Assembly (NCBI GenBank): GCA_946478675.1
Contig: CAMLEF010000317.1
Location: 1 to 5,283, forward strand
From: an uncultured Flavobacteriales bacterium
GTDB lineage: Bacteria > Bacteroidota > Bacteroidia > Palsa-965
DNA length: 5,283 nucleotides
Direction of reading: 5' to 3'
Positions 4,732 to 5,283 of this stretch are shown piece after piece. The position numbers and the translations under genes are program-made. Under the pieces are notes generated by a model. The model was not told where the DNA came from. It saw only the letters and a list, made by a program, of their open reading frames with translations, and ran no database searches. Within the stretch, counting starts at the first letter, position 1. Each line of letters opens with the position of its first letter.

Positions 4732-5283
4732 CTATTCAGCGCTGCGCAGGCGGAAGACAGCAGTACGCACGCAACTGTCGCCGAGCATGAGTTTTTTTCC
4801 TTCCGGTGCGTCCAATGCTTCGGCGACGGTGCGGATCACCGCGTGAGGAACTCCATGGCGCTGCAGTGAAAATGAGGCATCCGCAGCTGTTGTGCCGGTG
4901 AAAAAAGGCGCCAGCAATTCCAGCAGCGCCGCGCGATTCCGGACACGTGAAGCATTCGTTAAGAAACGATCATCTTTCGCGAGCGCAGGATTTCCGGACG
5001 TTTCGCAGAGCTGAACAAACTGCTTGTCCGTGCCAACCGCCAATACGATCGACCGGCCGTCTTTGCAAACGAACGTTTCTCCGTACGGCGCGATGTTCGG
5101 GTGCAGCGAGCCTATGCGTTGCGGAATATGTTTCGCCACGAGATAATTCGAAGCCTGGTTGGCGAGCGAGGCGATGGCAGAATCGTACAGCGAGACGTTC
5201 ACCTGGCTGCCTTTGCCGGTTTTTTCGCGGAGATAAAGCGCGGTGAGAATCCCTTCTTTGAGCTGGTGCGCCGCCAATACATC
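4732..5283 (-). CDS. CaiB/BaiF family III CoA-transferase, C-terminal half (5' end outside window)
   Basis: Family III CoA-transferases move CoA between carboxylic acids (formyl-CoA:oxalate, carnitine, succinyl-CoA types) in the cytoplasm, usually as interlocked dimers. The window holds the last 183 codons and the TAG stop; the frame is open to the edge, so the TTG at 5277 is not taken as a start. Visible signatures are GILTALYLREKTGKGSQVNV (11-30 of the visible part), NQASNYL (42-48), HPNIAPYGETF (61-71), DGRSIVLAVGTDKQF and GVPHAVIRTVAEAL. By spacing from the GIL motif, the first visible residue (Asp, 5283-5281) aligns with the catalytic Asp (Asp169 in formyl-CoA transferase). About 165-175 N-terminal residues should be missing, giving a normal total near 350. 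The actual acid substrate cannot be assigned. Confidence 0.92.
   Translation of the reverse strand, partial: DVLAAHQLKEGILTALYLREKTGKGSQVNVSLYDSAIASLANQASNYLVAKHIPQRIGSLHPNIAPYGETFVCKDGRSIVLAVGTDKQFVQLCETSGNPALAKDDRFLTNASRVRNRAALLELLAPFFTGTTAADASFSLQRHGVPHAVIRTVAEALDAPEGKKLMLGDSCVRTAVFRLRSAE

Overview
The window looks like chromosomal DNA from a fairly GC-rich member of the Bacteroidota, probably Chitinophagales-like. Four things point that way: the divergent xerD/aroQ pair, which starts with Bacteroidota-type XerD residues; a DUF6089/PorG-like outer membrane protein; several matches to the Bacteroidota -7 promoter box TAnnTTTG close to start codons; and weak or absent Shine-Dalgarno sequences. 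The taxonomic call is an inference from protein flavour, with no database search behind it.

Layout. At the left edge a leftward gene (1-431) encodes the N-terminal core-binding domain of XerD. Its last ~110 bases are about 79% GC and no longer read as XerD. Divergent from it is aroQ (518-940), a complete type II 3-dehydroquinate dehydratase. Next, on the + strand, comes ndh (1167-2450), a type II NADH:quinone oxidoreductase. It overlaps by ATGA with an unrecognised small membrane protein (2447-3013) that has two transmembrane helices and a soluble C-terminal domain. Facing these on the - strand, read right to left, are the C-terminal half of a family III (CaiB/BaiF) CoA-transferase (4732-5283, cut by the window edge), a DUF6089/PorG-like outer membrane beta-barrel protein (3764-4681) and a GNAT acetyltransferase (3129-3560).

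How the genes relate. They are mostly housekeeping: chromosome-dimer resolution, the shikimate pathway, respiratory NADH oxidation, envelope or type IX secretion biology, acyl-CoA metabolism and small-molecule acetylation. The only tight functional unit visible is ndh with its coupled membrane partner. No defence system, CRISPR array, transposase, rRNA or tRNA gene was seen. I do not see a convincing new multi-gene system.

The more unusual content lies between the genes. Nearly every spacer holds a different short-period repeat: GTTCAAAGTTT-type units before aroQ, a three-unit 9-bp repeat (TTAAGTGCC-like) present twice, an ATTGAAG heptamer run that forms the end of one gene, and a 191-bp element with perfect 31-bp inverted arms made of TTACGAAT-like units. 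That last element exactly fills the gap between the porG-like gene and the GNAT gene. No gene-free stretch exceeds about 230 bases.
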